Positions 1 to 8,613 of a stretch of DNA of 64,000 bases are shown here, piece after piece; within the stretch, counting starts at the first letter, position 1; each line of letters begins with the position of its first letter. The stretch is from Bacteroidota bacterium. GTDB taxonomy: Bacteria > Bacteroidota > Bacteroidia > Chitinophagales > Chitinophagaceae. The notes beneath the pieces are model-generated. The model was not told the origin of the DNA and did no database searches. It saw only the letters and a list, made by a program, of their open reading frames with translations. Made by a program: the position numbers and the translations under genes. The stretch spans positions 144,706 through 208,705 of the forward strand of contig JAFAEM010000010.1 in the NCBI GenBank assembly GCA_023424015.1. The letters run 5' to 3'.

Positions 1-84
1 TGAGAGGAAGACAAACACAATTCCAACCCCCAGCCGCCACCGATACTTCCACAAATATTTATAAACCGCTTTCAGGTGTTTCAT
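1..84 (-). CDS. ABC transporter permease/ATP-binding protein, N-terminal fragment
   Basis: This is the first 28 codons of a gene that continues beyond the left edge of the window. It begins MKHLKAVYKYLWKYRWRLGV and then enters a hydrophobic stretch (GIVFVFLS). A short basic head with aromatic residues leading into the first membrane helix is typical of Bacteroidota MsbA/LmrA-type exporters, in which a six-helix permease domain is fused to an ATPase. Only the head is visible, so the ATPase motifs cannot be checked. The ATG lies at 82-84. The identification rests on family resemblance of the N-terminus alone. Confidence 0.5.
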   Translation of the reverse strand, partial: MKHLKAVYKYLWKYRWRLGVGIVFVFLS

Positions 85-767
85 GCAGGTGGCAAGTTAC
101 ACTATAAAACAGTTGGCTTAAAACTTCTGGATATATGGTAATATGCCGGGAAGACGGTGAGGCTGGAAGAATTATTTTAATTTGCTTAGAGGCGGGAAGT
201 TGGGAAGCAAAATTTTTAAGGTGATGGCCCAACTGGCAAAAATATTGGTCGCTCCAAAGAGTTCAGGAAAGACAATTCACCGTCTTCTCTCCTTCCCGCC
301 TTTCCGGCCAATCAACCCCCTGCCAAAAAAAAACCGCCTGACTGAACTTTACAGGCAAGCGGATGGACGGTTCATACTAATCAAAAAGAAGATAGTGGTC
401 GGTCCTTGCAGACTAGATTTTCCAGGAATAATATCTTAAACGGGCAATTGCAATTTAGTAAAGCAAAGTAACGCCCTGGACAGATCTGAAAAAATAGAAT
501 AACTCCTCATTTTGCAGTCATAATTACTAAGCGCAAAATGTAGAGTAAATACTACAGTCCCTGTTTGAACATTGATTTGGATCAACTATGTTGCCTGGAA
601 AATTAACCCAGCCTGAAAATTTTCCGGCTGGCAATACTGGCTTGTTTATACAATTCATCCACCCGTTTTTACAGGTCATCTGTTTAGCGGTGGCAGTATT
701 TCAGGGCCGGGTTTATTTTACAGTCTTAAACCTTAACCACTGCTTCGGCAGGAAAATTAAACCGATT
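85..767. other. Intergenic region with imperfect inverted repeat
   Basis: No convincing gene is seen here. The 85-codon reading frame at 182-439 has no recognisable domain. The stretch 145-300 contains nested inverted repeats: 150-160 pairs perfectly with 277-287 (GAAGACGGTGA / TCACCGTCTTC), and inside it 191-199 pairs with 292-300 (GGCGGGAAG / CTTCCCGCC) in a competing fold. The arms reuse the word GGGAAG several times, like the other word-repeat hairpins of this window. The rest of the gap probably holds the promoters of the divergent flanking genes, but no clear -33/-7 pair was found. Confidence 0.5.
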
Positions 768-1610
768 ATGAAAAAAAGACGTATCACTTTAGGTTCCGGA
801 TTCATCCTGGCCTGCATGCTTATCAGTACAAGCTTTCTCTTCTCCTCCTATCATTCTAAAAAAATGGCCGACGAGGTCTGGAAAATGCTGGGACTCTCGA
901 AGCAAAAGGGAATCGAAGGAATTAAAAACAGTTTCTTAAACGGCTACCTTTATTATTACGGTGCAAAGAATGCCAAAAACATAGCTGTAAACGATCGCGC
1001 CGCTATAGCGAAAGACCTGCTGCAATACACAAAAGACTATATCAGCAGCCAGGAATTCAAAACACAGTATGAAACGATTAGAAAAAGTGCTAAACCAGAA
1101 GAGCCGGTTTTGAAACCACTGCGCAGCATCGCAGAAATACAGAAAGATGAGATTGCAAAAACAGAAAAAGCCCTAAAGGATACCGAAAAAACCATGAAAG
1201 AACTGGGACCTGAATATGCCAAAGGCATGCAGGAATTGGTTGACATGTACAAGAAAAATTTGAAGGAATATCAAAATCCTAATCACCAGAACTTCTCGAT
1301 CCTGGCCATGGGTGAGAAATACCAGCAGGAAGATGAAGAAAGGAGATATAATGATCGTATGAAGCAATGGGAAACCACCTATCCTGAAAATATCAGGGTT
1401 TTTATCGCCAATAAGCTAAAACGCATGCTCGATCAAACCAATGGCATAGATTACAATGCTGCCCTGGTAGAAAAATATGGTAAGAAGAGATTTGTGAACC
1501 CCGTCTATGAAGGAAAAGGCACCGAATGGAAGCAGGGCTTCAGGGCCGGAAAGGAAGTGACAGAACAGGCCCGTGCATTTGCACAAAAATGGCTGGCCGA
1601 ACTGAACTAG
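768..1610 (+). CDS. Hypothetical exported lysine-rich protein
   Basis: I do not recognise a family. The open frame extends upstream to 588, but the ATG at 768 (MKKRRITLGSGFILACML) starts a clean signal-peptide-like segment: basic head, hydrophobic core of about 20 residues, then polar sequence from about residue 30. This gives 280 residues. The mature part is strongly helical, rich in Lys and Glu, with a likely coiled coil around residues 125-175 (EKALKDTEKTMKEL and following). The C-terminal third resembles a compact globular region (KGTEWKQGFRAGKEVTEQARAF). It is followed at 1677-1705 by a good terminator, so it is probably transcribed alone. The product is likely periplasmic or membrane-anchored; the function is unknown. 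Confidence 0.7.
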   Translation: MKKRRITLGSGFILACMLISTSFLFSSYHSKKMADEVWKMLGLSKQKGIEGIKNSFLNGYLYYYGAKNAKNIAVNDRAAIAKDLLQYTKDYISSQEFKTQYETIRKSAKPEEPVLKPLRSIAEIQKDEIAKTEKALKDTEKTMKELGPEYAKGMQELVDMYKKNLKEYQNPNHQNFSILAMGEKYQQEDEERRYNDRMKQWETTYPENIRVFIANKLKRMLDQTNGIDYNAALVEKYGKKRFVNPVYEGKGTEWKQGFRAGKEVTEQARAFAQKWLAELN

Positions 1611-1676
1611 TGAGGTAAACTGGTGCACAAAACCAGCTATTCGAACCAGAGAATATTTATTTCGTTCTTATAAAAA

Positions 1677-1705
1677 AATAATTGCCGTGAATAGCGGCAA
1701 TTATT
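1677..1705 (+). terminator. Rho-independent terminator
   Basis: A perfect 11-bp stem (AATAATTGCCG / CGGCAATTATT) with a 7-nt loop lies 66 bp after the stop of the lysine-rich exported protein. It is flanked by A-rich and T-rich sequence, so it could act in both directions. Confidence 0.8.
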
Positions 1706-2358
1706 ATTATATACCTGGGTAGTAAGTAAGTGCATCAAAATTCTTTTTCACCAAAACTCATGGTTCCTGCATTTGATAACCCCTTCTTCCTGCGCAGGCA
1801 TACTCCAGCTTGAAAACTCCGCAGATTTGTCAAACACCTGCTTCTTCTCAAATTTTACGGGTAGTTTTTTAATAACGGCTGTACTTCCCGGCAAACCGGG
1901 ACGGCAAATCGAAGTAAACAGGGAGCCTGGTTCTCCCGGATTCTTCTGACGGTTCAATTTTCTTTTTTCTTCCAGTACCTGCATAGTTTATTCAATAAGA
2001 TTTGGCAAAGCAACCGAGTTACATGGGCAGGAAATGCTGACTTGCGAGATCAACAGGATTGAAGGAAGAGAACGGACCAGGGCACAGGTTTCAAAAAGGC
2101 AGGGAAAAAAAGAAGTTGATTGATATTGGATTTTGGTTAATCGGAAATTGGATCGTGGCTTTCAAAATAAGATATTGGATGGATTGATAACTAGTATCAA
2201 TCAACTTCTGTTGCAAATGTATAGGGTCGGTACATCAATGCCTAGCGGGGAAGTGCTGAATTTAACGATGAAATCTACGATACATTTTATCGTAAATTTC
2301 CGATCTCCCCACAATCTGTCTTCGTTCTCGATGACACGATCCAATCGTATCATTCCTT
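1706..2358. other. Intergenic region with perfect 14-bp inverted repeat
   Basis: No convincing gene is seen. A 78-codon minus-strand frame (1748-1984) exists but has neither a domain nor a clear ribosome site. From 2112 to 2208 lies a 97-bp element with perfect 14-bp ends (GAAGTTGATTGATA at 2112-2125, its complement at 2195-2208). Its interior repeats the word ATTGGAT four times. It belongs with the word-repeat hairpins described elsewhere in the window. Confidence 0.5.
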
Positions 2359-2727
2359 CTATTGTCCTGAAGGCGCGGTTAATTCACGCCCATGTTCGTT
2401 CTGTTTTTCCAGTGTCCATTTATCGGTCATCCTGGTTTCAAGCCAGAGTTTCCCTGATTGCCGCGACACCTGTCCGTTCAGCCCGAAATCATAGTACAGG
2501 ATTTTTTCCAGGTCCGATACGGTCATATCATCCTGTATATCGATAAACCCATCGATATTAAGTCCTGCATCCTTCAAACTGGTGGTGCCGGGCAACTTTT
2601 TTGTTGCCACCGGTGCGGGCCCACCCGGGACGGGTTGGCTGAACTCCAGCTTCAGATAAGGATATTCATCAGTAAAGGCTTTCTGTACATCACTAATCTT
2701 TTTACCCCTGCTAAGATGAAGCAACAT
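2359..2727 (-). CDS. Conserved Bacteroidota hypothetical protein
   Basis: The frame is open to 2853, but the ATG at 2727 (MLLHLSRGKKISDVQKAFTD) gives a 122-residue protein that matches the usual layout of a small conserved family I know from Bacteroidota genomes without a function. The pattern is a start with 'VQKxFxxxYPxLKLEF', a variable middle, then 'DMTVSDLEKILYYDFGLNGQV' and an end 'SGKLWLETRMTDKWTLEKQN'. The first and second halves look like an alpha/beta fold in which the C-terminal part closes a sheet. The residues added by the longer frame are basic and unlike the family. No signal peptide or membrane segment is present. It is a single gene, divergent from the stress protein gene downstream. 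Confidence 0.65.
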   Translation of the reverse strand: MLLHLSRGKKISDVQKAFTDEYPYLKLEFSQPVPGGPAPVATKKLPGTTSLKDAGLNIDGFIDIQDDMTVSDLEKILYYDFGLNGQVSRQSGKLWLETRMTDKWTLEKQNEHGRELTAPSGQ

Positions 2728-2971
2728 ATTGTAAATTTTTCGATACACTGTCAATTGTAAAATTAGTTGAAGACAGAGGCGTCGAACCTGACTTGAGGGC
2801 TTGACCAGAATGATTTTAATCAGTTTCCTTAGAAAATCCGGGGCTGAGTACAATCAATATTTATTGTGATGCTCATCACAGTTTTTAGCATGGATACCGG
2901 GTTAGATTAGCAGTGGAAATGCTGGTACAGTTACACTAAACCCTTTTTGTTAACCTTACAAATTTCGAGTC

Positions 2972-3796
2972 ATGCGTACCGTAATCGTTCCCACAGATTT
3001 TTCACCCAATGCATTATATGCTGCTTCCTATGCGGCTGACCTGGCAAACCTGATCGGCGCGGGGCTTGAACTGGCTCATGTTTACGACTTACCAGTGGCC
3101 GTTTCTGAAATTCCGGTCTCTTACCCCGTAGAAGACATTGAAGCGGAGATACAATCCCAGCTTAACAATCTGAAGGAAAAACTTTCAATACGAACCGCCG
3201 GCCGGATCCCGATTAAAACAATGATTATGCGGGGTGATGTAATCGCCGAAATAAACAAACACTGTGAAAGCGTGCAACCTTACGCGATCGTGATTGGTGC
3301 TGAATCAGCGGGGCCGATGAAGAGACTGATGTTCGGTGGCAGAACCATCAATGCCACCAAGACATTGATGTGGCCGCTGATCATTGTACCACCTTATACC
3401 CTGTTCAGGAATATCCGAAAGATCGGCCTGGCCTGCGACTTCAGAGATGTAATTGAAACCGTGAGGGTGCAGGAAATAAAAGATATTGTAAAGGAATTCA
3501 AAGCCGACCTGCATATCCTGCATATATCAGACGGGGAAAACGATTCTATCGATCCGAAAACAGTGGAAGAATCCGCTTTGTTGGAGGAAATGCTGGGCGA
3601 TCTCAACCCTATTTACCATTTCCTGCATGAACCCGATATTGATAAAGGTATACGTGATTATGTTCACAAAAACAGGCTTGATCTGCTGATCATCATTCCA
3701 AAAAAGCATGGTCTAATCGATAAGATCTTTCATCATAGCCATTCGAAAGACCTGGTCCTGCACGCGCCCCTGCCAATTCTCTCTTTACATGAATAA
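2972..3796 (+). CDS. Universal stress protein, tandem UspA domains
   Basis: A 274-residue protein made of two UspA domains (about 1-140 and 145-274). The first starts with the typical strand and loop MRTVIVPTDFSPNALYAASYAADLA and ends with WPLIIVP. The usual nucleotide-binding signature GxxGx9G(S/T) is changed in domain 1 (GAESAGPMKRLMFGG), while domain 2 ends in HHSHSKDLVLHAPLPILSL, which resembles the HSxxxxHxxxPVL end of the family. Two-domain UspA proteins act as soluble dimers-in-one-chain in stress and energy-limitation responses. The gene is 14 bp upstream of the PEP synthase gene on the same strand, so the two are probably co-transcribed; this pairing points to a role in low-energy metabolism. 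Confidence 0.9.
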   Translation: MRTVIVPTDFSPNALYAASYAADLANLIGAGLELAHVYDLPVAVSEIPVSYPVEDIEAEIQSQLNNLKEKLSIRTAGRIPIKTMIMRGDVIAEINKHCESVQPYAIVIGAESAGPMKRLMFGGRTINATKTLMWPLIIVPPYTLFRNIRKIGLACDFRDVIETVRVQEIKDIVKEFKADLHILHISDGENDSIDPKTVEESALLEEMLGDLNPIYHFLHEPDIDKGIRDYVHKNRLDLLIIIPKKHGLIDKIFHHSHSKDLVLHAPLPILSLHE

Positions 3797-3810
3797 TACA
3801 TTCATCATCT

Positions 3811-6210
3811 ATGGATAATTATATAAAAAAATTCAGTGAAATAGGCATTGATGACATTGCAGGCGTGGGTGGTAAAAATGCTTCACTGGGAGAAATGTAT
3901 TCAAAACTTTCCTCCCGTGGAATCGCTGTGCCAAATGGCTTCGCCGTAACAGCTTTCGCTTTTGAAGAATTCCTGGCTCACAATGAGGTGTCAGAAAAAC
4001 TTCGCAACCTGCTGGCAACGCTTGACCGGGAAAATTATACCAACCTCAACACCGTCGGCAAGTCTGCCCGATCGATTTTACTCACATCCACTTTGCCGGA
4101 GCCATTACAGGAGGCGATCATCGTGGCATATAGGGATCTGTGCGGTGAAAAAGATGAGGAAATGGCTGTACGTAGCAGCGCAACCGCGGAAGACCTGCCA
4201 AACGCAAGCTTTGCTGGCCAGCACGAATCCTATCTTAATATCAAAGGTGAAAAAGCATTACTTGAGGCAGTTAAAAAATGTTTTGCCTCGCTTTATACCG
4301 ACCGGGCCATTAAATACCGGGAAGACAATGGTTTTGCCCACGAAAAAGTTGCCCTGTCAGTCGGTGTCCAAAAAATGGTCAGATCCGACAAAGCGTCTTC
4401 CGGCGTAGTCTTTACCCTGGAACCCGAATCCGGCTTTCGGGATATTGTTCATATCAGTGGCGTATGGGGCCTGGGAGAAAACATTGTGCAGGGAACGGTG
4501 ACCCCTGATGAGTTTTATGTTTTCAAGCCGACTTTACGAAAGGGAAAAAATCCAATCATACAAAAGAAGCTGGGTGGAAAAGAAAAAACCATGATCTACA
4601 ATTATGATGGTGACAGCCCGGTAAAGAATATCCCGACCGAAAATGAAAAAAGAGAACAATTTGTATTATCCGACGAAGAGATCATAAAAATTGCCCGCTG
4701 GGCTATTATCACGGAAGATCATTACCAGAAAGCCATGGACATCGAATGGGCCAAAGATGGAAACAGCGGCGAGATCTTTATTATCCAGGCAAGGCCCGAA
4801 ACCGTGCATTCTCAAAAAAATCCGCTGATCGTTAAGGAGTATCATTTGCTTAAAAAAGGAAACCGGCTGGCTGAAGGAAACGCGATCGGGTCGAGGATCG
4901 CTACTGGTGTCGCCAGGATACTAAATTCCCCTGCCGAAGCCTATAAATTAAACCCGGGGGAAATTGTGGTTACCGATCTTACAAGTCCTGACTGGGATCC
5001 GATCCTTAAAAAAGCCGCAGCTATCATTACCAACAAAGGTGGCCGCACCAGTCATGCCTCGATCGTGGCCAGGGAATTGGATGTACCTGCAGTAGTTGGT
5101 TGTGGCAATGCAACTGAAAAAATAACTGATGGGCAAATGATCACGGCTTCCTGCTGCGAGGGTAAAACAGGATTTATATATGATGGAAAGCTGGAGTTCA
5201 CAGAAACCGAACTGGATCTCTCGAAAATATCTAAGCCGCGTAACACAGAAGTGATGCTGATTGCGGGAGATCCCGACAAAGCATTTAAGTTGTCTTTCTT
5301 CCCCAACGATGGAGTGGGGCTGATGCGTATGGAATTTATCATTACCCATACGGTACAGATCCACCCGATGGCACTGGTTAATTTTAATGAGCTAAAAGAT
5401 AAAGCCGCTAAGCAGAAGATCGAAGAGATCACGCACCATCTACCTGATAAGCAAAAATATTTTATTGACAAACTTGCTGAAGGTGTCGCGACTATTGCCG
5501 CTGCATTTTATCCAAAAGATGTGATTGTCAGAATGAGCGATTTCAAAACCAATGAGTATGCAAATCTTATCGGGGGAAAACAATTTGAGCCCTCTGAAGA
5601 AAATCCAATGCTCGGGTTCCGCGGCGCATCGCGTTATTACAGTGATCTCTATCAACCGGGGTTCAGCCTCGAATGTAAAGCGATTCGGAAAGTGAGAGAA
5701 GAAATGGGCCTGGACAATATTAAAGTAATGATCCCATTTTGCAGAACCATCGAAGAGGGTAAAAAAGTACTCGCCGCCATGAAGAATGCAGGTCTTGAGC
5801 AGGGTGTCAACGGCCTTGAAGTGTATGTAATGGCGGAGATACCGGCCAATGTGCTACTCGCTTCAGAATTTGCAGATGTTTTCGATGGATTCTCTATCGG
5901 TTCCAACGACCTGACTCAGTTACTCCTCGGCATCGACAGGGACTCGGCGATCATCAGTGCACTATTCGACGAACAAAATGAAGCGGTCAAAGAAATGATC
6001 GCCACCATGATCCGAAAGGCAAAAAAGGCCGGCGTCAAAATTGGATTATGCGGCCAGGCACCCAGCGATATCCCCGAGTTTGCGAAGTTCCTGGTGGAAC
6101 AGGGTATTGACAGCATCTCATTTAACCCGGATGCATTGATGCGGGGAATTGAAAATGTCTGCACCGCTGAACGGGAGCTCTTGCAAAAATCCGCGCCGGT
6201 AAGTAATTAA
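3811..6210 (+). CDS. ppsA: Phosphoenolpyruvate synthase
   Basis: A 799-residue enzyme that makes PEP from pyruvate and ATP (products AMP and phosphate), the first step of gluconeogenesis from pyruvate. The N-terminal ATP-grasp/PPDK domain (about 1-340) contains AVRSSATAEDLPNASFAGQ. The swivelling phosphohistidine domain holds GGRTSHASIVARELDVPAV with the catalytic His at residue 415. The C-terminal PEP-binding barrel ends with GSNDLTQL and the GLCGQAPSD loop whose Cys747 is the proton donor in the family. Length and domain order are those of E. coli PpsA (about 790 residues). The start ATG at 3811 is directly downstream of the UspA gene. No regulatory PSRP gene is adjacent. Confidence 0.96.
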   Translation: MDNYIKKFSEIGIDDIAGVGGKNASLGEMYSKLSSRGIAVPNGFAVTAFAFEEFLAHNEVSEKLRNLLATLDRENYTNLNTVGKSARSILLTSTLPEPLQEAIIVAYRDLCGEKDEEMAVRSSATAEDLPNASFAGQHESYLNIKGEKALLEAVKKCFASLYTDRAIKYREDNGFAHEKVALSVGVQKMVRSDKASSGVVFTLEPESGFRDIVHISGVWGLGENIVQGTVTPDEFYVFKPTLRKGKNPIIQKKLGGKEKTMIYNYDGDSPVKNIPTENEKREQFVLSDEEIIKIARWAIITEDHYQKAMDIEWAKDGNSGEIFIIQARPETVHSQKNPLIVKEYHLLKKGNRLAEGNAIGSRIATGVARILNSPAEAYKLNPGEIVVTDLTSPDWDPILKKAAAIITNKGGRTSHASIVARELDVPAVVGCGNATEKITDGQMITASCCEGKTGFIYDGKLEFTETELDLSKISKPRNTEVMLIAGDPDKAFKLSFFPNDGVGLMRMEFIITHTVQIHPMALVNFNELKDKAAKQKIEEITHHLPDKQKYFIDKLAEGVATIAAAFYPKDVIVRMSDFKTNEYANLIGGKQFEPSEENPMLGFRGASRYYSDLYQPGFSLECKAIRKVREEMGLDNIKVMIPFCRTIEEGKKVLAAMKNAGLEQGVNGLEVYVMAEIPANVLLASEFADVFDGFSIGSNDLTQLLLGIDRDSAIISALFDEQNEAVKEMIATMIRKAKKAGVKIGLCGQAPSDIPEFAKFLVEQGIDSISFNPDALMRGIENVCTAERELLQKSAPVSN

Positions 6211-6276
6211 TCCCAGGTGCAGGTCATATAGATCACATATTAAATGCCGGGCCGCTTTTTCATTCTCCTGCTTATA

Positions 6277-6308
6277 AAAAAAACCCGCTGCTTTGCTTTG
6301 GCAGCGGG
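6277..6308 (-). terminator. Terminator of the small heat-shock gene
   Basis: On the minus strand an 8-bp GC-rich stem (CCCGCTGC / GCAGCGGG) with a 9-nt loop is followed by seven T residues. It lies 23 bp after the hsp20 stop codon and between two convergent genes. Confidence 0.85.
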
Positions 6309-6331
6309 ATCAAAACCACACAGTAGGTGGC

Positions 6332-6772
6332 CTATTTTACAGCGATATGTTTCGCTGAAGTCTTTTTCAGGTTTTCATTGCAGGGTAGGTTGATTTTCAA
6401 CACGCCATCTTCATATTTAGCGTCAATCTTTTCCATGTTGACTTCGTCGGGCAGGGTAAAACTGCGGCTGAAAGAAGAATAGCTGTACTCTTTGCGGGTA
6501 AACTTCTCGTCTTTTTCTTCTTTGCTTTCACTGGCTTCGCTGCTGATTGTGAGCAGGTTCCCGTCGATATCAATCTTGAAATCAGATTTTTTCTTACCAG
6601 GTGCTGCCAGTGACAAAATATATCCGTCTTTATTTTCGACAATGTTGACGGCGGGTACATTCATTACCCGGCCAAAAGACGAATTATCCAACCATTCATT
6701 CCATGGTTTAAAAAAATCACTGAACAGTGAAGGCATCTTCTCAGACAACCTGGTTAGTTCCTGGGCTCCCAT
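6332..6772 (-). CDS. Small heat-shock protein, Hsp20/alpha-crystallin family
   Basis: A 146-residue ATP-independent holdase chaperone. The alpha-crystallin domain covers about residues 40-140: it begins PAVNIVENKDGYILSLAAPG, contains the family's 'FSRSFTLPDEVNMEKIDAKYEDGVLKINLP' arrangement (here in residues about 100-130) and ends with the IAVK tail, a form of the I-x-I/V oligomerisation motif. The frame extends to 6814, but the ATG at 6772 is preceded by a strong AGGAGG ribosome site 5 nt upstream, which decides the start. Such a site is rare in this genome. The gene is followed by its own terminator and is divergent from the small protein gene at 6983. Confidence 0.93.
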   Translation of the reverse strand: MGAQELTRLSEKMPSLFSDFFKPWNEWLDNSSFGRVMNVPAVNIVENKDGYILSLAAPGKKKSDFKIDIDGNLLTISSEASESKEEKDEKFTRKEYSYSSFSRSFTLPDEVNMEKIDAKYEDGVLKINLPCNENLKKTSAKHIAVK

Positions 6773-6775
6773 AAG

Positions 6776-6781
6776 ACCTCC
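6776..6781 (-). promoter_or_regulatory. Strong Shine-Dalgarno site of hsp20
   Basis: The minus strand reads AAAAAAAGGAGGTCTT directly before the ATG at 6772. AGGAGG is a full match to the 16S rRNA tail with a 4-5 nt spacer. Most genes in this window have no such site, so this site both fixes the start and suggests unusually efficient initiation for this stress gene. Confidence 0.8.
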
Positions 6782-6982
6782 TTTTTTTAGGTTTAAAAAA
6801 ATTGTTTGTTTCATTTCAAATCTACGATGTGAAAACTGCTGTTCCCGAGGATTTGCGTCAACTATCCGTATGAGATTTGTCAGGGGATCAAAGCATTTCT
6901 TAAGAACGTACCTTTACAGGTACAATGCACCAAAAACTTAACGTAATACGAGTTTTATGGATATTATTTAAAAACAGAGGTT

Positions 6983-7231
6983 ATGGAAAGCAGGATGACA
7001 CTTCGGAAGAATCAAACATTTGCAGACATGCTTTCTCTTCACAAAGAACAAGGAGACAAAGTTGCGCTGCTTATTGACAACAACGGTCTCACCAGGGCGG
7101 AAGGGAAAATAAAGACAATGCGAACCGATGTTGCACACCCGTTTATCGAACTTGACAATGAGCAGCACGTTGAGCTCAATACCATTGTAGCGGTGAATGG
7201 GATATTCGCCGATTCTTATTCTGAATGTTGA
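6983..7231 (+). CDS. Small conserved hypothetical protein
   Basis: An 82-residue soluble protein with no recognised family. After a short helical head (residues 1-25, MESRMTLRKNQTFADMLSLH) the rest looks all-beta: KVALLIDNNGLTRAEGKI, PFIELDNEQHVELNTIVAVNGIF. That pattern of short strands with a 'xIxLDNxxxVxLxxIVAVNG' end is similar to small-barrel (Sm/SH3-like) proteins, but I cannot assign it. An AGAGG stretch lies 5 nt before the ATG. It is divergent from the hsp20 gene (210 bp apart), so a shared stress-responsive control region is possible. Confidence 0.65.
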   Translation: MESRMTLRKNQTFADMLSLHKEQGDKVALLIDNNGLTRAEGKIKTMRTDVAHPFIELDNEQHVELNTIVAVNGIFADSYSEC

Positions 7232-7482
7232 GGGAAATGAGAAATTGATCTAACGTTAGGTGTGTTACTGCGCGTCCGTCAAAGATAATTAATGTAATTC
7301 CGCGATTCCCAGTTACAGTCAAGCAGACTTACTCCCCTTTTTATTATTTAAAAAAACAAAAGGCTTGTTATTTAAATACCCTGTCGCAATCAACCCCTGA
7401 ACTTGTCGCTTTCTCACCGGTAAAATCCCGAAATGTTGCTAATCTTTGTTGGATATTCAGCTTTAAATCAAAATCGGAGCAT

Positions 7483-8355
7483 ATGAAAAATATTTTAAAG
7501 CCGGAGCATCTTATAAAACTACTCCTCATCGCCATCATCGTGTCTTCAACTTCTTTTTCAAATGCGCAACAAATCAAACCTGCCCGCACCGGCTATGCAC
7601 CGGTTAATGGGATCAGGGTCTACTATGAAGTGTACGGTGAGGGAAAGCCCCTGATTTTACTCCATGGTGCTTTCTGTACCCTCGAGATGACCTGGGGCGA
7701 ATTAATACCTAAACTGGCAAAATCAAGAAAAGTGATTGCCCTGGAGCTGCAGGGCCATGGGCATACAGCTTACTCAGAGAGAAAGTTATCCCGGGAAATA
7801 CTGGCCAGCGACGTAGAGAAAGTAATGGACCACCTGGCAATTGATAGCGCGGATGTGGCCGGATATAGTTTTGGCGGCCAGGTTGCTTACCAGTTTGCCA
7901 TACAAAGTCCAAAGAGACTGCGAAAACTGGTCATCATTTCCTCGGTCTATAAAACTGAGGGCTGGGTGCCTGAAGTTAACGAGGTGTTCAAAAACATGAA
8001 ACCTGAACTGTTTACAAACTCGCCCATGCACACTGCTTACAATGAAGTAGCACCGGATAAAACCAAATGGACGAAATTTCTTGAACAGATGCTCGAACTG
8101 ACAGTTGTGCCCTTTAATATGGGAGACGAGAATATTGCCAAACTTACTTCACCAGTCTTAATCATTTCCGGCGACAATGATGGCATGGATAAAATTGAAC
8201 TCGCAAAAACTTACATCCTGCTGGGAGGAGGTGTTGCAGCAGGCCTGCAACCGGTACCGGCTTCCCGACTGGCAATTGTACCAAACCAGGATCATGTTGG
8301 CCTGATGAATCAGACAGCTGTGTTATTCGACTACATAGATAGTTTTTTGCAATGA
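7483..8355 (+). CDS. Secreted alpha/beta hydrolase
   Basis: A 290-residue alpha/beta-hydrolase-fold enzyme with an N-terminal signal peptide (hydrophobic core about residues 10-25, likely cut after SNA at 28). The oxyanion loop is LILLHGAF (His61-Gly62), the nucleophile elbow is GYSFGG with Ser129, the acid is in ISGDNDGMD (Asp231 or Asp233) and the catalytic His271 is in PNQDHVG. All triad members are therefore present. The substrate cannot be told; relatives hydrolyse esters, lactones or peroxides. GGAG lies 5 nt before the ATG. A terminator follows at 8384-8430, so it is a single-gene unit. Confidence 0.88.
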   Translation: MKNILKPEHLIKLLLIAIIVSSTSFSNAQQIKPARTGYAPVNGIRVYYEVYGEGKPLILLHGAFCTLEMTWGELIPKLAKSRKVIALELQGHGHTAYSERKLSREILASDVEKVMDHLAIDSADVAGYSFGGQVAYQFAIQSPKRLRKLVIISSVYKTEGWVPEVNEVFKNMKPELFTNSPMHTAYNEVAPDKTKWTKFLEQMLELTVVPFNMGDENIAKLTSPVLIISGDNDGMDKIELAKTYILLGGGVAAGLQPVPASRLAIVPNQDHVGLMNQTAVLFDYIDSFLQ

Positions 8356-8383
8356 ACTAAACCTGGAAATTGCTTTGAAGATT

Positions 8384-8430
8384 GAGCGGGGGAAGAGGAT
8401 TAAAAACCTTTTCATCTCCGCTCTTTTTTT
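8384..8430 (+). terminator. Terminator of the secreted hydrolase gene
   Basis: GAGCGG at 8384-8389 pairs with CCGCTC at 8418-8423, with further imperfect pairing inside (GGAAGAGG / CCTTTTC), followed by a T run. It lies 28 bp after the stop. Confidence 0.75.
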
Positions 8431-8561
8431 ATATAGCGACTCTCAGTTTATAACTCACCCCTTAATCGAGTGTGAATACTCAAGCCACACTAAATAAGAG
8501 CTACTGACATAAATCAGCCCCCGATGCTGTACAAGTCAGTATCGGGTGCTAAACCACAGAA

Positions 8562-8569
8562 TAGTTTTG
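8562..8569 (+). promoter_or_regulatory. Candidate -7 box of the beta-barrel gene
   Basis: TAGTTTTG matches the Bacteroidota -7 element TAnnTTTG and lies 45 bp before the ATG at 8614. No clear TTG was found at the expected -33 distance, so this is a weak call. Confidence 0.35.
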
Positions 8570-8613
8570 CAACACCAACACTTTTAAACCATTAGCCATT
8601 AAAACTAACTATC

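Noticed and set aside
182..439. 85-codon plus-strand reading frame near the left edge
   Set aside because: No domain, no ribosome site, and it lies across the inverted repeat at 145-300; composition looks non-coding.
1748..1984. 78-codon minus-strand frame in the gap after the lysine-rich protein
   Set aside because: No family, signal peptide or ribosome site. It could be a small gene, but nothing in the sequence supports it enough.
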